This document shows positions 41,776 through 50,769 of a DNA stretch of 64,000 bases, in pieces. Within the stretch, counting starts at the first letter, position 1, and every line of letters begins with the position of its first letter. The position numbers and the translations under genes are program-made. The stretch is from contig NZ_CP095491.1 of NCBI RefSeq assembly GCF_023028105.1, positions 3,596,001 to 3,660,000 of the forward strand, written 5' to 3'. Below the pieces are notes generated by a model. It saw nothing but the letters and a program-made list of their open reading frames with translations. It was not told where the DNA came from and did no database searches. Source of the DNA: Halosolutus gelatinilyticus (GTDB lineage: Archaea > Halobacteriota > Halobacteria > Halobacteriales > Natrialbaceae).

Positions 41776-42683
41776 CAGGCGGTCACCTCCAGCTTCGCGA
41801 CGAAGAACCCGCCCGTATCGTTGTGGTGGGGGTAGATCCGGGCCGCCCTGGTGAGGCTCTCGTCGTACTCGTCGCCGTTCCACTCGGTGAGGCCGGGCGC
41901 GTACTCGAGGTCGAGATCGAAGTCGACGACGCGGCAATCCTCCTCGTCGAGCGCGTGCTGGACGACCGCCTCGTTCTCCTCGGGCGCGAACGTGCAGGTC
42001 GAGTAGACCACCGTGCCGCCCTCGCGGGTCGTCTGGATCGCCCGCCGGAGAATGCCCTTCTGAATTCCCGACACCGACGAGATGTGCCCCTCGGACCAGT
42101 CGTCGAGCGCGTCCGGGTTCTTCCGGATCGTCCCCTCACACGAACAGGGCGCGTCGACGAGGGCTCGATCGAACGCGTCGAAGTCGAACCGGGAGAGCGA
42201 GTAGTTTCGCGCGTCCTCGTTCGTCACCGCGACGCTCGTCGCGCCGAGACGCTCGGCGTTGAACCGCAGCGCCGAGATGCGCCCGAGGTTGCTGTCGTTG
42301 GCGACGACGGTTCCCCGATCGTCCATCAGCGCCGCGAGCTGGGTTGCCTTCCCGCCCGGGGCGGCGCAGCAGTCCCAGACGCGCTCGCCGGGTTGCGGGT
42401 CGAGGACGACCGGCGGGACGGCGGAGACCTCCTCCTGACCGTGGGTGAAGCCGTGGAACGAGGCCCGCGTCGATCCCGGCGAATCGGTGTCGAGGCGCAG
42501 CACGTGCGGATTCCAGTCGACCCGCTCGTAGCCGACGCCGTCCTCCTCGAGCGCGGCGAGCGTCCGATCGACGGAGGCCTTGATCGTGTTCACGCGAACG
42601 GCGGTGCCAAGCGCCCGCTCGCAGGCCGCGAGAAACGCCTCGAAATCGTCGACGACGGGTCGGTACCGCTCGAGTGGCTCCAT
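41775..42683 (-). CDS. RsmB/NOP2-Sun family RNA m5C methyltransferase
   Basis: A 302-residue SAM-dependent RNA methyltransferase. Motif I is VWDCCAAPGGKATQLAALMD, motif IV is the first catalytic-type Cys in LVDAPCSCEGTIRKNP, and motif VI carries the second Cys in VVYSTCTFAPEENEAV. It makes 5-methylcytosine in tRNA or rRNA. The N-terminal RNA-binding region is about 90 residues; the PUA-like part is in the separate overlapping downstream gene. ATG 42683 gives MEPLERYRPVVDDFEAF. Confidence 0.92.
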   Translation of the reverse strand: MEPLERYRPVVDDFEAFLAACERALGTAVRVNTIKASVDRTLAALEEDGVGYERVDWNPHVLRLDTDSPGSTRASFHGFTHGQEEVSAVPPVVLDPQPGERVWDCCAAPGGKATQLAALMDDRGTVVANDSNLGRISALRFNAERLGATSVAVTNEDARNYSLSRFDFDAFDRALVDAPCSCEGTIRKNPDALDDWSEGHISSVSGIQKGILRRAIQTTREGGTVVYSTCTFAPEENEAVVQHALDEEDCRVVDFDLDLEYAPGLTEWNGDEYDESLTRAARIYPHHNDTGGFFVAKLEVTA

Positions 42684-42805
42684 TACTCGCGAGTTCGAAC
42701 GGCCGGCGCTTGTGGGTTTCGAAGCGGGGACGGCTCCTGATCCGATCGATCGCTCCGGACGCCGTCGCCTGTGTTTTTATCACGCTGCCTCGCGACCGTC
42801 TCGAT

Positions 42806-43546
42806 ATGGCAGGTATCCAGCGACGGGGTCCCGAGGCGGACCTCGACGACCCGATCCTCGTCGAGGGCTTCCCGGGGCTCGGACTCGTCGGCAAGCTCGC
42901 GACCGACCACCTCGTGAACGAACTCGAGATGCGCCACTACGCCAGCGTCGACTGTGACGGGCTTCCAAAGGTCGGCGTCTACCGCGGCGGCGACCGGACC
43001 GTTCGCCCGCCCGTGCGGATCTACGTCAGCGAAGACGACGACTTGCTCGCGCTCCAGAGCGATACGCCGATCAGTTCGCAGGCGGTCGAGACGGTGGCGA
43101 ACTGCGTTACGGGTTGGATCGTCTCTCGGCAGGTGACGCCGGTCTACCTCAGTGGCCTCCCCGCCGAACGGGACGACCGGCCCGACGTCTACGGCGTCGC
43201 AACCGGGAACGCGGGCGAGGCTCTCGAGCGCCACGACATCCCCGCCCCGCCGGAAGACGGCGTCGTCACCGGGCCGACCGGCGCGCTCATCAACCGGGCC
43301 GCACAGGACGGACACGACAGTTTCGGGCTGGTCGTCCAATCGAACCCGCAGTTTCCCGACCCCGAGGCCGCGAGCGTCCTGCTCGAGGACGGCATCGCGC
43401 CGATCGCCGACCTCTCGGTCGACGTTCGGGACCTGCTCGATCGGGCCGAAGAGATCAAGGAGAAGCGCGAGCAGTTCGCCCAGCAGATGCAACAGGTCGG
43501 TCAGGACGAGAGTTCTCAGGCGCAGCCGCTGCGGATGTACCAGTAG
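42806..43546 (+). CDS. PAC2 family protein (proteasome-assembly-chaperone-like)
   Basis: A 246-residue archaeal PAC2/PbaB-like protein. The opening is DPILVEGFPGLGLVGKLATD, followed by HYASVDCDGLPKVGVYRGG, TPVYLSGLPAE and VVTGPTGALINRAAQ. The C terminus is a charged helix with a Gln-rich end (QFAQQMQQVGQ). Archaeal PbaA/PbaB proteins are related to eukaryotic PAC proteasome chaperones, but direct action on the proteasome is not proven for every member. ATG 42806 is directly before the conserved strand. It is divergent from the methyltransferase. Confidence 0.88.
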   Translation: MAGIQRRGPEADLDDPILVEGFPGLGLVGKLATDHLVNELEMRHYASVDCDGLPKVGVYRGGDRTVRPPVRIYVSEDDDLLALQSDTPISSQAVETVANCVTGWIVSRQVTPVYLSGLPAERDDRPDVYGVATGNAGEALERHDIPAPPEDGVVTGPTGALINRAAQDGHDSFGLVVQSNPQFPDPEAASVLLEDGIAPIADLSVDVRDLLDRAEEIKEKREQFAQQMQQVGQDESSQAQPLRMYQ

Positions 43547-43664
43547 CGCCGAGACGCGGCCCGATCGGACGAGCGCGGTCCGGCGTCCGACGGCGCATCC
43601 CCGGCCCGTTCGATAGCCGTACCAGTAGGACTATTCCGGGCATCGTGGACGTTTCAGCCTGGAT

Positions 43665-44147
43665 ATGGTACGACCAAACGAGAGTGAGACCGAACCGATT
43701 CGACCGATCGACCGCCGAGACGTTCTCCGCGGAACCGCGGGTGCGGTTGCGGCCGGACTCGGCGTGGCGGCGTTCAGCGGCGGCGCCGCCGCTCACTTCC
43801 CGTCCGAACTCGACGTCGACGTCGTGGGGGCGATCAACCCCGATACGCCCGCTCGCGTTCCCGTCCGGATCCGGCGGACGGAGATCGACGGCGAGGAGTT
43901 CGATCCGACGGAACGGGATCTGCGGTACCGATTCGGGTCGCCGGACGGCGTCGCCGACGGCGGCGGCGCAACCCCGGTCGATCACGTCGAACAACCGAAC
44001 GCCGTCTGGTTGTTCTTCCGGGCGGACGAGACCGGATTCGACGGCGATGACTCCACGGGCGAGTTGCGCTGGGACAAAGACGAGACGCGCGAGCACGGGT
44101 ACTCAGGGACCGACAGCGTCCATATCGTCGGTCGACGATCCCGGTAG
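43665..44147 (+). CDS. Tat-exported protein of unknown function
   Basis: A 160-residue protein with a twin-arginine signal (DRRDVLRGTAGAVAAGLGVA, predicted cleavage after GGAAA). The mature part is an acidic beta-rich domain: LDVDVVGAINPDTPARVPVR, YRFGSPDGVADGG and VWLFFRADETGFDGDDS. Similar small secreted proteins occur in haloarchaea, but I recognise no family. It is unrelated to the three-paralogue domain at 38386-40059. The ATG at 43665 precedes the signal by 16 residues. Confidence 0.75.
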   Translation: MVRPNESETEPIRPIDRRDVLRGTAGAVAAGLGVAAFSGGAAAHFPSELDVDVVGAINPDTPARVPVRIRRTEIDGEEFDPTERDLRYRFGSPDGVADGGGATPVDHVEQPNAVWLFFRADETGFDGDDSTGELRWDKDETREHGYSGTDSVHIVGRRSR

Positions 44148-44249
44148 ATCGTCGTACCTGATCCGTAGCCGACGCCGCTGGCGGACCGGATCCCGACTCG
44201 ACTTCCGCTTTCGCAACCCCTTTTCGCATCGTTCCCCGATCGGTGGCAC

Positions 44250-45080
44250 ATGGGAGACGAACCGTCTGCGGACGCGTGTCCGACCGCGAACGGAATGCCG
44301 ATGCTCGGACTGGGGACCTGGCAAAACGCCGACCCGGAGCAGTGCGCCAAGAGCGTCCGAACCGCGCTCGAGACGGGCTACCGGCACATCGACACCGCGC
44401 AGGTCTACGACAACGAAGTCGCCGTCGGCGACGGGATCGAGCGGGCCGACGTCGATCGCGAGGATGTCTTCCTCGCGACGAAGGTCTGGATCTCGAACCT
44501 CGCCTACGAGGACGTCCTCGAGACGGCTCGAGAGAGCCTCGATCGCCTCGGCGTCGACTACGTCGACCTGCTGTACGTCCACTGGCCCGCGCGGACCTAC
44601 GACCCCGAAGAGACGCTCGCCGCCCTCGACGAACTGTACGACGAAGGGCTGATCGAGAACGCGGGTGTCAGCAACTTCCTCCCGGAGCAGGTGGCCGACG
44701 CAGTCGATCGTTGCGACGCGCCGATCCTGGCGAACCAGGTCGAACTTCACCCGCTGCTTCCGCAATTGGAACTGCGAGCGGCCTGCGACGAGCGCGACGT
44801 CGAGGTGGTCGCGTACTCGCCGCTGGCCCGCGGCGCCGTTTTCGACCGGCCCGCGATCCAGGACATCGCGGCGAAACACGATGCGAGCGAGGCGCAGGTC
44901 AGCCTCGCCTGGCTGCGCGAGAAGGGCGTCACCGCGATTCCGAAGGCCACGGGCGAGGCCCACATCCGAGATAACTGGGAGTCGCTGTTCGTCGACCTCG
45001 ACGACGAGGACGTGGCCGCGATCGACGCGATCGAGGAGACGAACCGCGAGGTCGATCCCGGGTTCGCGCCGTGGAACTGA
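44250..45080 (+). CDS. Aldo/keto reductase
   Basis: A 276-residue (beta/alpha)8 aldo/keto reductase. The catalytic tetrad is recognisable: Asp and Tyr in GYRHIDTAQVYDNEVAVGDG, Lys in VFLATKVWISN and His in LLYVHWPAR. The nucleotide-binding end carries VTAIPKATGEAHIRDN. It reduces aldehydes, ketones or sugars with NADPH; haloarchaeal members are annotated as 2,5-diketo-D-gluconate reductase-like. The true substrate is unknown. Start ATG 44250. Confidence 0.93.
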   Translation: MGDEPSADACPTANGMPMLGLGTWQNADPEQCAKSVRTALETGYRHIDTAQVYDNEVAVGDGIERADVDREDVFLATKVWISNLAYEDVLETARESLDRLGVDYVDLLYVHWPARTYDPEETLAALDELYDEGLIENAGVSNFLPEQVADAVDRCDAPILANQVELHPLLPQLELRAACDERDVEVVAYSPLARGAVFDRPAIQDIAAKHDASEAQVSLAWLREKGVTAIPKATGEAHIRDNWESLFVDLDDEDVAAIDAIEETNREVDPGFAPWN

Positions 45081-45194
45081 CGCCGTTCCGGAACTGACCG
45101 CCCGACGGCGCTCGGTACGTGACGCCCCGTTCGACCTGACGTTCCCGGAGAAAAAGCAGGAAAGTTTACGGTACGCGGGCTTTTTGCCTCGCGT

Positions 45195-45965
45195 ATGTCT
45201 ACCCGCTCACGACGCGGTGGCGGTGGTGGCGTCGTCGGTGCGATCCGGACCGACTTAGAGCGGTTACACGGTGCGTGGATGGAACTTGCCTTTCCGCGAC
45301 AGCGTGGCCGCGGCCACTCAGTTATGGGGAAGTGGAAACCGGAGACGCTCCCGCAGAAGCTCGGCTATCACGGCTGGAGCGTTCTCGGCACGATCGGGCT
45401 CCTGCTCCTCTATCCGTTCACCGTCATCGGCCTCGCGACCCGCTTCTACGCGGCGAAACTCGACTCGACCCGGACCAGGTTCGGAATCGTCGGCGTCACG
45501 GGCGTCGCGTTGCTCGGCTGGGGGCTGCTGACGCTCGCCTGGGGAGCGATGTCGTACACGGACCAGGTCAACATCCCCACCGACGCCGTGCTCGCGGTCG
45601 CGGCGGCGAGTGCGGTCGCGACGGTCTCGACCGCGCTCGCCGCGACCTTCTCGAAGGTCGGCGGCCGCGGCGTGACGGTCGTCCTCGCATACCCGTTCGC
45701 GATGACGGCGCTGTTTCTCCCGCCGGTCGTCGCCGCGCTCGTGACGCCCGCGCTCGAACCCTACATCCTCGAGCCGAGCTACGACTTCGCCGCCTGGGCG
45801 CTCGACAACGTCCTCGTCGTCGGCGGCGTAAACGAGTACCTGCGATCGAACTACCAGCTCGAAGGCGCCGCGTACGCGGCGATGTGGTTCGGGCTGTCGG
45901 TCCCGATCGGGTGGTTCCTCGGGATCGTCGTCGCGCTCGCGAACGTGGTGCGGCCGTCGGAGTGA
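45195..45965 (+). CDS. Conserved multi-pass membrane protein
   Basis: A 256-residue protein with about five transmembrane helices (around residues 58-78, 92-112, 122-145, 155-180 and 225-250) after a basic N terminus. No transporter or enzyme signature was found. The segment LPQKLGYHGWSVLGTIG and the C-terminal VPIGWFLGIVVALANVV are distinctive. ATG 45195 is supported by a GTTTAC element about 29 bases upstream; ATG 45324 (MGKWKPETL) is an alternative start. Confidence 0.65.
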   Translation: MSTRSRRGGGGGVVGAIRTDLERLHGAWMELAFPRQRGRGHSVMGKWKPETLPQKLGYHGWSVLGTIGLLLLYPFTVIGLATRFYAAKLDSTRTRFGIVGVTGVALLGWGLLTLAWGAMSYTDQVNIPTDAVLAVAAASAVATVSTALAATFSKVGGRGVTVVLAYPFAMTALFLPPVVAALVTPALEPYILEPSYDFAAWALDNVLVVGGVNEYLRSNYQLEGAAYAAMWFGLSVPIGWFLGIVVALANVVRPSE

Positions 45966-46056
45966 CAGCGCACCGCCGGTCGGATATCGATTCGACGGTT
46001 TCGAACGGACTGCCGATTCCCGGTACCATTTGGTGTCGGGCTTCGAATCGCCACGT

Positions 46057-46248
46057 ATGGAATTCGACCTGCCGACCACGGCCGCGGCCTTCATCGCGCT
46101 GATCGCCCTCGGCGTCGTCGGAATGATCGGCGCCGATATGATGCCGACCGACACGGTTCTGATGATGGTGGCGCCCTCCATGGCGATCTTCGGCCTGCTC
46201 ATGCTCCTGATCGGCGTCAAACACGGCGAGTATCGCACGACGAACTGA
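46057..46248 (+). CDS. Small membrane protein (DUF7333-like)
   Basis: A 63-residue protein with two hydrophobic helices, TAAAFIALIALGVVGMIG and TVLMMVAPSMAIFGLLMLL, and a short charged C terminus. It matches, from memory, a widespread small haloarchaeal membrane protein family opening MEFDLPTTAAAF. Role unknown. ATG 46057 was chosen because the helix follows directly. Confidence 0.7.
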   Translation: MEFDLPTTAAAFIALIALGVVGMIGADMMPTDTVLMMVAPSMAIFGLLMLLIGVKHGEYRTTN

Positions 46249-46385
46249 CGCGATCGGCGTCGACGGCGTTCGGCGAGTCGTAGCGAGGAACGGAGAGCCG
46301 TCCTCGAGTCGACCCGGATGACAGTCGCGACGAGGTGCGAGACTACTTTATCCTCTCTCCCGTCGTACGCGTCTCACCCTTCTGT

Positions 46386-46394
46386 AAGGAGGTG
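46386..46394 (+). promoter_or_regulatory. Strong Shine-Dalgarno site
   Basis: AAGGAGGTG lies 7 bases before the ATG at 46402. Its last eight bases match the complement of the haloarchaeal 16S rRNA 3' end (CACCUCCU). Most genes here look leaderless, so this near-perfect site is unusual and decides the start of the flavoprotein gene. Confidence 0.85.
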
Positions 46395-46401
46395 CGTTCC
46401 G

Positions 46402-47814
46402 ATGAGCAGTGACCCATCCATCCGCGAGGAAGCCGTCGTTTCCGAACTCAGAACCGCCGTCGACGGCGACGTGATCGCCCGCGCCGATCCGAACTATACC
46501 GCGGCCCGACGCCTCTGGAACGGCCGAATCGACCGCCGTCCGGCCGTCTTCGTTCGTGCCGCGTCGAGCGAGGACGTCGCCGCGGGAATCGCGATGGCCC
46601 GCGAGTACGACCTTCCGCTGTCGGTCCGGGGCGGCGGACACCACGTCACGGGGTCGGCCCTCGTCGAGGACGGGCTCGTGATCGACCTGGGCGCGATGAA
46701 CGAGGTCGTAATCGATCCGGAGACTCGAACGGCGAGAGTCGGTCCCGGGTCGCGAGTATCCGACGTGCTCGACCCCGCCCAGGAGCACGGCCTCGCGCCG
46801 ATCGTCGGATCGGCGGCGCAAAACGGCGTCGCCGGTTCGACGCTGGCCGGCGGCATCGGCTGGCTCCGCCGCAAGTTCGGGCTCGGTATCGACGCCCTCC
46901 GCTCCGTCGAACTCGTCACCGCCGACGGCGCCGTCCTGACTGCCAGCGAGTCCGAGAATGCGGAGCTGTTCTGGGCGGTTCGCGGCGGCGGCTCGACCGT
47001 CGGCGCGATCACGGGGTTCGAGCTGGAACTCGTCGAGGTCGGCCCCGACGTCGCCGTCGCCCAGACCGTCTATCCGATCGAAGCCGCCCGCGACGTTCTC
47101 GACGCGTACCGCGAGTACGCCGCGAACGCGCCGGACGAAGTGACGACGCTGGTCGCGGTGACGCGGGTTCCGCCGCTCCCCGAAGTCCCGCCGGAGGCCG
47201 TCGGCGCCCCGGTAGTCATGGTCTACGGCGTGTACGCCGGGCGGGTCGAAGCGGGCCGGACGGCCATGGCTCCGCTACGGGAACTCGGCGAGTCCCTGAT
47301 GGACGCCAGCGGCGCACAGCCACTCGCCGAGGTTCACGAGGTGGCTCGGCTCCTGTTTCCCGACGATCGGCGCTACTCCTGGCACTCGCTGTACGCCGAC
47401 GAGTTGAGCAACGACGTGATCGAGACGCTGATCGAGTCGCTGGCGACGTCGCCGTCGGACGAGAGCGACCTCTCCATCTACCACATGGGCGGGTCGATCG
47501 CCGACGTCGAACCCGATGCGAGCGCCTTCGGCTTCCGCGACGCCGACTATCTGCTGTGCGTCTCGGCCGCCTGGGAGGACGCCGAGGCGGACACGGAAAA
47601 CGTCGCCTGGGCTCGCCGCGCCTGGGACGCGCTTCGAGAGCGCTCCGCGACCGTCGACGGATTCTATCCGGGCTTCCCCGGGTTCGTCGAGGGTGAGGAA
47701 CGGGCTCGGATGGCGTACGGCGACAACTACGATCGGCTGGCCGCGATCGCGGCCGAGTACGACCCGGACGGCTGTTTTGGGCTATCCCCGACCGCCGAAC
47801 CGTCGTCGGAGTAA
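46402..47814 (+). CDS. FAD-linked oxidoreductase (BBE/PCMH type)
   Basis: A 470-residue flavoprotein of the berberine-bridge-enzyme group. The PCMH FAD domain carries LPLSVRGGGHHVTGSALVED (with the His that can bind FAD covalently) and AAQNGVAGSTLAGGIGWLRR. The C-terminal substrate and BBE domain ends YGDNYDRLAAIAAEYDPDGC. It oxidises a secondary alcohol, sugar or similar substrate with O2 or another acceptor; the substrate is unknown. It has no signal peptide. The start is fixed by the Shine-Dalgarno site at 46386-46394. Confidence 0.92.
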   Translation: MSSDPSIREEAVVSELRTAVDGDVIARADPNYTAARRLWNGRIDRRPAVFVRAASSEDVAAGIAMAREYDLPLSVRGGGHHVTGSALVEDGLVIDLGAMNEVVIDPETRTARVGPGSRVSDVLDPAQEHGLAPIVGSAAQNGVAGSTLAGGIGWLRRKFGLGIDALRSVELVTADGAVLTASESENAELFWAVRGGGSTVGAITGFELELVEVGPDVAVAQTVYPIEAARDVLDAYREYAANAPDEVTTLVAVTRVPPLPEVPPEAVGAPVVMVYGVYAGRVEAGRTAMAPLRELGESLMDASGAQPLAEVHEVARLLFPDDRRYSWHSLYADELSNDVIETLIESLATSPSDESDLSIYHMGGSIADVEPDASAFGFRDADYLLCVSAAWEDAEADTENVAWARRAWDALRERSATVDGFYPGFPGFVEGEERARMAYGDNYDRLAAIAAEYDPDGCFGLSPTAEPSSE

Positions 47815-47971
47815 CCGATCGCGAACCCGAACGGCTCGCTTCCGATTTCGCGGGCGAGATTCGCGTTCAGCGGTGGACGATGTCGGTCCCGAACGCGTCG
47901 TTACAACCCGCGTTCGAAAAATGAGGCATCGACGAGGCCGCCGCGGCTGCGAGTTCGAACTCGGGGGTCGG

Positions 47972-48943
47972 TTACATGTAGCCGAGGTCGCGCAGGCGCT
48001 CCATCAGGTCCTCCTTGTCCTGGGCGCGGCCCGCGCGCTCGGTCGTTCCTTCGAGGTCCTGCAGCCAGGCGGGGTCGTCCTCGGTCTTCTCCGTGCTGAT
48101 CTCGCTGCCGAGCGATCGGAAGCCCTCCCAGTACTTGGGCGAGACGGGGGTGTCCTCGGGCGCGAGGTCGTTCGGCAGGTCGTCCTTGCCTTCGGGGACG
48201 TAGCCCTCGTCCGGGAACGCCTCGACGGTGTCCGGGACGACGAAGTTCCAGAAGGCCTCCCAGACCGCGGCCTCGTCGAACTGGAGGATGGGCTGGACGC
48301 GGTCGTGGGGCGGGTAGATGTCCGGGTCGTGGCGCGGCGAGAAGAACGTCTCGTCGGCGCGGGCTTCCTGTTCGTCCCAGCGAACGCCAGAGAGGATGCC
48401 GTCGACGTCGTACTCCTCGAGTGCGTCGTTGAGCGCGACCGTCTTCAGCAGGTGGTTGCCGGCGTAGGTGTCGAGCAGGAACGGGAACGTGTCCTCCTCG
48501 TACTCGAGGATGTTGTCGACGTGGTGTCGGTTGTGCTCGGAGAGTTCGTCGACGGGGATGTCGTCGCCGGGTTCGAGGTCGTTCTCCTCGACGTACTGGC
48601 CGATGTCCTCGTTGCGCGCGTAGATGACCTCGAGACCCCACTCGCCGGCCCAGCGATCGACGAAGTCGTGGATCTCGTCGAAGTGCTGGTAGTGGTCGAT
48701 GAAGATCGCCGGCGGCACCTCGAGATCGTACCGGTCGGCGACCTCTTTGACGAAGTAGAGCACCAGCGTCGAGTCCTTCCCGCCGGTCCACATGACCGCG
48801 GGGTTCTCGTACTGTTCGAGCCCCTGGCGGGTGACTTCGACCGCCTTCTCGATCTTGTCGTTGATGTGCGGGTAGTCTTCCGGATTTTCGCCTTCGCCGT
48901 CGGTGTAATCGACGTCTACGTAGTCGGGGAAGTTCGCTGTCAT
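47972..48943 (-). CDS. PAPS reductase / sulfate adenylyltransferase subunit 2-like protein
   Basis: A 323-residue adenine-nucleotide alpha-hydrolase fold protein. The PP-loop motif is AVMWTGGKDSTLVLYFVKEV (about residue 48), followed by PPAIFIDHYQHFDEIHDFVD, and the C-terminal part has ILSGVRWDEQEARADE and FFSPRHDPDIYPPHDRVQPI, which are typical of CysD/CysH relatives. Family members activate or reduce sulfate, or handle adenylylated or thiolated substrates. No CysN, sulfite reductase or sulfate transporter is nearby, so its pathway is unclear. A leaderless TATA element overlapped by a palindrome lies upstream of ATG 48943. Confidence 0.9.
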   Translation of the reverse strand: MTANFPDYVDVDYTDGEGENPEDYPHINDKIEKAVEVTRQGLEQYENPAVMWTGGKDSTLVLYFVKEVADRYDLEVPPAIFIDHYQHFDEIHDFVDRWAGEWGLEVIYARNEDIGQYVEENDLEPGDDIPVDELSEHNRHHVDNILEYEEDTFPFLLDTYAGNHLLKTVALNDALEEYDVDGILSGVRWDEQEARADETFFSPRHDPDIYPPHDRVQPILQFDEAAVWEAFWNFVVPDTVEAFPDEGYVPEGKDDLPNDLAPEDTPVSPKYWEGFRSLGSEISTEKTEDDPAWLQDLEGTTERAGRAQDKEDLMERLRDLGYM

Positions 48944-48967
48944 CTGGTGTAATTAGATATAATTAGG

Positions 48968-48980
48968 ACGGTTAAACCGT
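48968..48980 (-). promoter_or_regulatory. Palindrome overlapping the core promoter of the PAPS-reductase-like gene
   Basis: ACGGTT-A-AACCGT is a perfect 6-base inverted repeat around one base. On the minus strand it contains the TATA-like GGTTTAACC centred about 31 bases before ATG 48943. A repressor bound here would block TBP. AT-rich repeats AATTAG (48951-48956 and 48961-48966) lie between it and the start. Confidence 0.5.
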
Positions 48981-49234
48981 TTGGGGGAGCGGAAACCTCT
49001 GACGGAACTTGGGACCGCCGAACGGTCGGACCGAACGACGATCGACCGGCGCCCGCCCTCGCTCGGTGTCGTCGATCGGTCCGCAGCTTCACCGTCGAAC
49101 CGACGGCCCGAACCGATCCCGTGAGCGGTGGTCGCGCTTACCGGCCGCGATCGGACGCCTCTCGGGGTCGTCCCGAAAACCGGACATCGTCTCCGCGTCT
49201 TCGGAACCTTCATCGCCGACATCCAGTCACGGCT

Positions 49235-50350
49235 TCACGACAGCGGCGACGGTTCGGGATCGATCTCAGTCTCCGGTTCGCCGCTCTCGAGTTGCCGCTC
49301 TAGGAGTCCGACGATCCGCTGTCCGGCGAGGCCGTCGCCGTACGGTTGGGCGTTCGTCACCGGGTTCCGATCGGTCCGGAGCGCCCGTCGAATCCGATCG
49401 GCGTTCGGGCCGACGAGGACGTTCAAGCCACTGTCGACGGTTTCCGTCCACTCGGTTTCGTTTCGCAGCGTCACGCAGGGCGTCTCGAGGAAGAACGCTT
49501 CCTTCTGGACGCCGCCGGAATCCGTCGCGACGCGCTCGGCCGCGTCGAGCAGGCGGACGAAATCGAGGTACCCCTGCGGCTCGATCAGGTCGCACACCGC
49601 CGTCGCGCGCTCCCACAGCCCGTGCCGTTCGAGGCGATCGACCGTCCGCGGGTGCGCCGGAAACACGACCGGCAGCGGGGAGTCCGCGAAGCCGTCGAGA
49701 ATCGCTTCGAGGTTCGATCGCACGTCCGTGTTGCTCTCCCGGTGGACGGTCGCCAGCACGTACTCGCCCGGTTCCAGCCCCAGATCCTCGAGAATCGTCG
49801 ACCGATTCGTCGCCCGTTCGCGCGCGTCGAGGATCGCGTCGTACATCACGTCCCCCGTCCAGTGGACGCCGTCGTCGATCCCCTCCTCGGCAAGGTTCTC
49901 GACGGCGCGTTTGCTCGGGGCGAAACAGCAGTCTGCGGCGTGATCCGTCAGGATCCGGTTAATCTCCTCGGGCATGTCGCGGTTCTCGCTGCGGAGGCCG
50001 GCCTCGACGTGTGCAACGGTCACGTCGCGTTTCGAGCCGACGATCGCGCCCGCCAGCGTCGAGTTCGTGTCACCGTACAGCAGGAGGGCGTCGGGGTCGA
50101 CCTCCTCGACGACCGGTTCGATCGCCGCGATCATCTTCCCCGTCTGCTCGCCGTGTGGCCCCGATCTGACGCCGAGGTTGTGCTCCGGCTCGGGGATGTC
50201 CAGTTCCTCGAAGAACACGTCCGAGAGCTCCTCGTCGTAGTGTTGACCCGTGTGAACGAGGACCTCTTCGCCCGCCGACTCGAGTTCCCTGGAGACGACG
50301 GCCGCCTTGATGAACTGCGGGCGCGCGCCGACGATCGAGCAGACCCGCAT
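49235..50350 (-). CDS. wecB: UDP-N-acetylglucosamine 2-epimerase (non-hydrolysing)
   Basis: A 371-residue WecB-family enzyme. The N terminus (VCSIVGARPQFIKAAVVSRE) and the signature regions VLVHTGQHYDEELSDVFFEE, LLYGDTNSTLAGAIV, VAHVEAGLRSENRDMPEEIN and ATDSGGVQKEAFFLETPCVT are all present. It interconverts UDP-GlcNAc and UDP-ManNAc for surface glycans or S-layer/archaellin glycosylation. It stands alone here with no glycosyltransferase neighbours. ATG 50350. Confidence 0.95.
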   Translation of the reverse strand: MRVCSIVGARPQFIKAAVVSRELESAGEEVLVHTGQHYDEELSDVFFEELDIPEPEHNLGVRSGPHGEQTGKMIAAIEPVVEEVDPDALLLYGDTNSTLAGAIVGSKRDVTVAHVEAGLRSENRDMPEEINRILTDHAADCCFAPSKRAVENLAEEGIDDGVHWTGDVMYDAILDARERATNRSTILEDLGLEPGEYVLATVHRESNTDVRSNLEAILDGFADSPLPVVFPAHPRTVDRLERHGLWERATAVCDLIEPQGYLDFVRLLDAAERVATDSGGVQKEAFFLETPCVTLRNETEWTETVDSGLNVLVGPNADRIRRALRTDRNPVTNAQPYGDGLAGQRIVGLLERQLESGEPETEIDPEPSPLS

Positions 50351-50769
50351 TAGCTCACCTCCGTTCCCACCGCGCCGGTTCGTACGGACCCGATCGACTC
50401 GCCGGCGAGCCGTGTCGCGGTTCCGTCGACGGGCTCGGTTCGGCCGTCCGTCCCGAGCGCAGCGAGGGGGTGTTTCCGGCCGTTCGCGACGGGTTCCGTC
50501 CTGGGAGAGAAGAAACGTTTCATGTGAAACACCGTGTAGGGACCTCTTCCAGCACTCGCTGTATAGTTAGTAGCGAGGTATTCGGCAGTAGCACGCCCTT
50601 GACAGATCGGTGCAGGTTGCGATCCCACTCCCGTACCGAACGGGTACCACGGGCCCGGTACCCGGCACAATATCGTCATCACTCGTTTCGTCCGAAGTAA
50701 TCACAACATTATCATGATAGTCTCAGATCCAATTATTTATCCGATAGTGATACGTACCCCGTCGTCACG
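50351..50769. other. Divergent intergenic region wecB / membrane protein, AT-rich at its right end
   Basis: A 419-base gap between divergent genes. The right 120 bases are AT-rich, with a 10-base palindrome TATCATGATA (50710-50719) and the TATA-like AATTATTTATCC (50731-50742) about 32 bases before ATG 50770. The left part is GC-rich and shows no gene or RNA. Confidence 0.5.
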
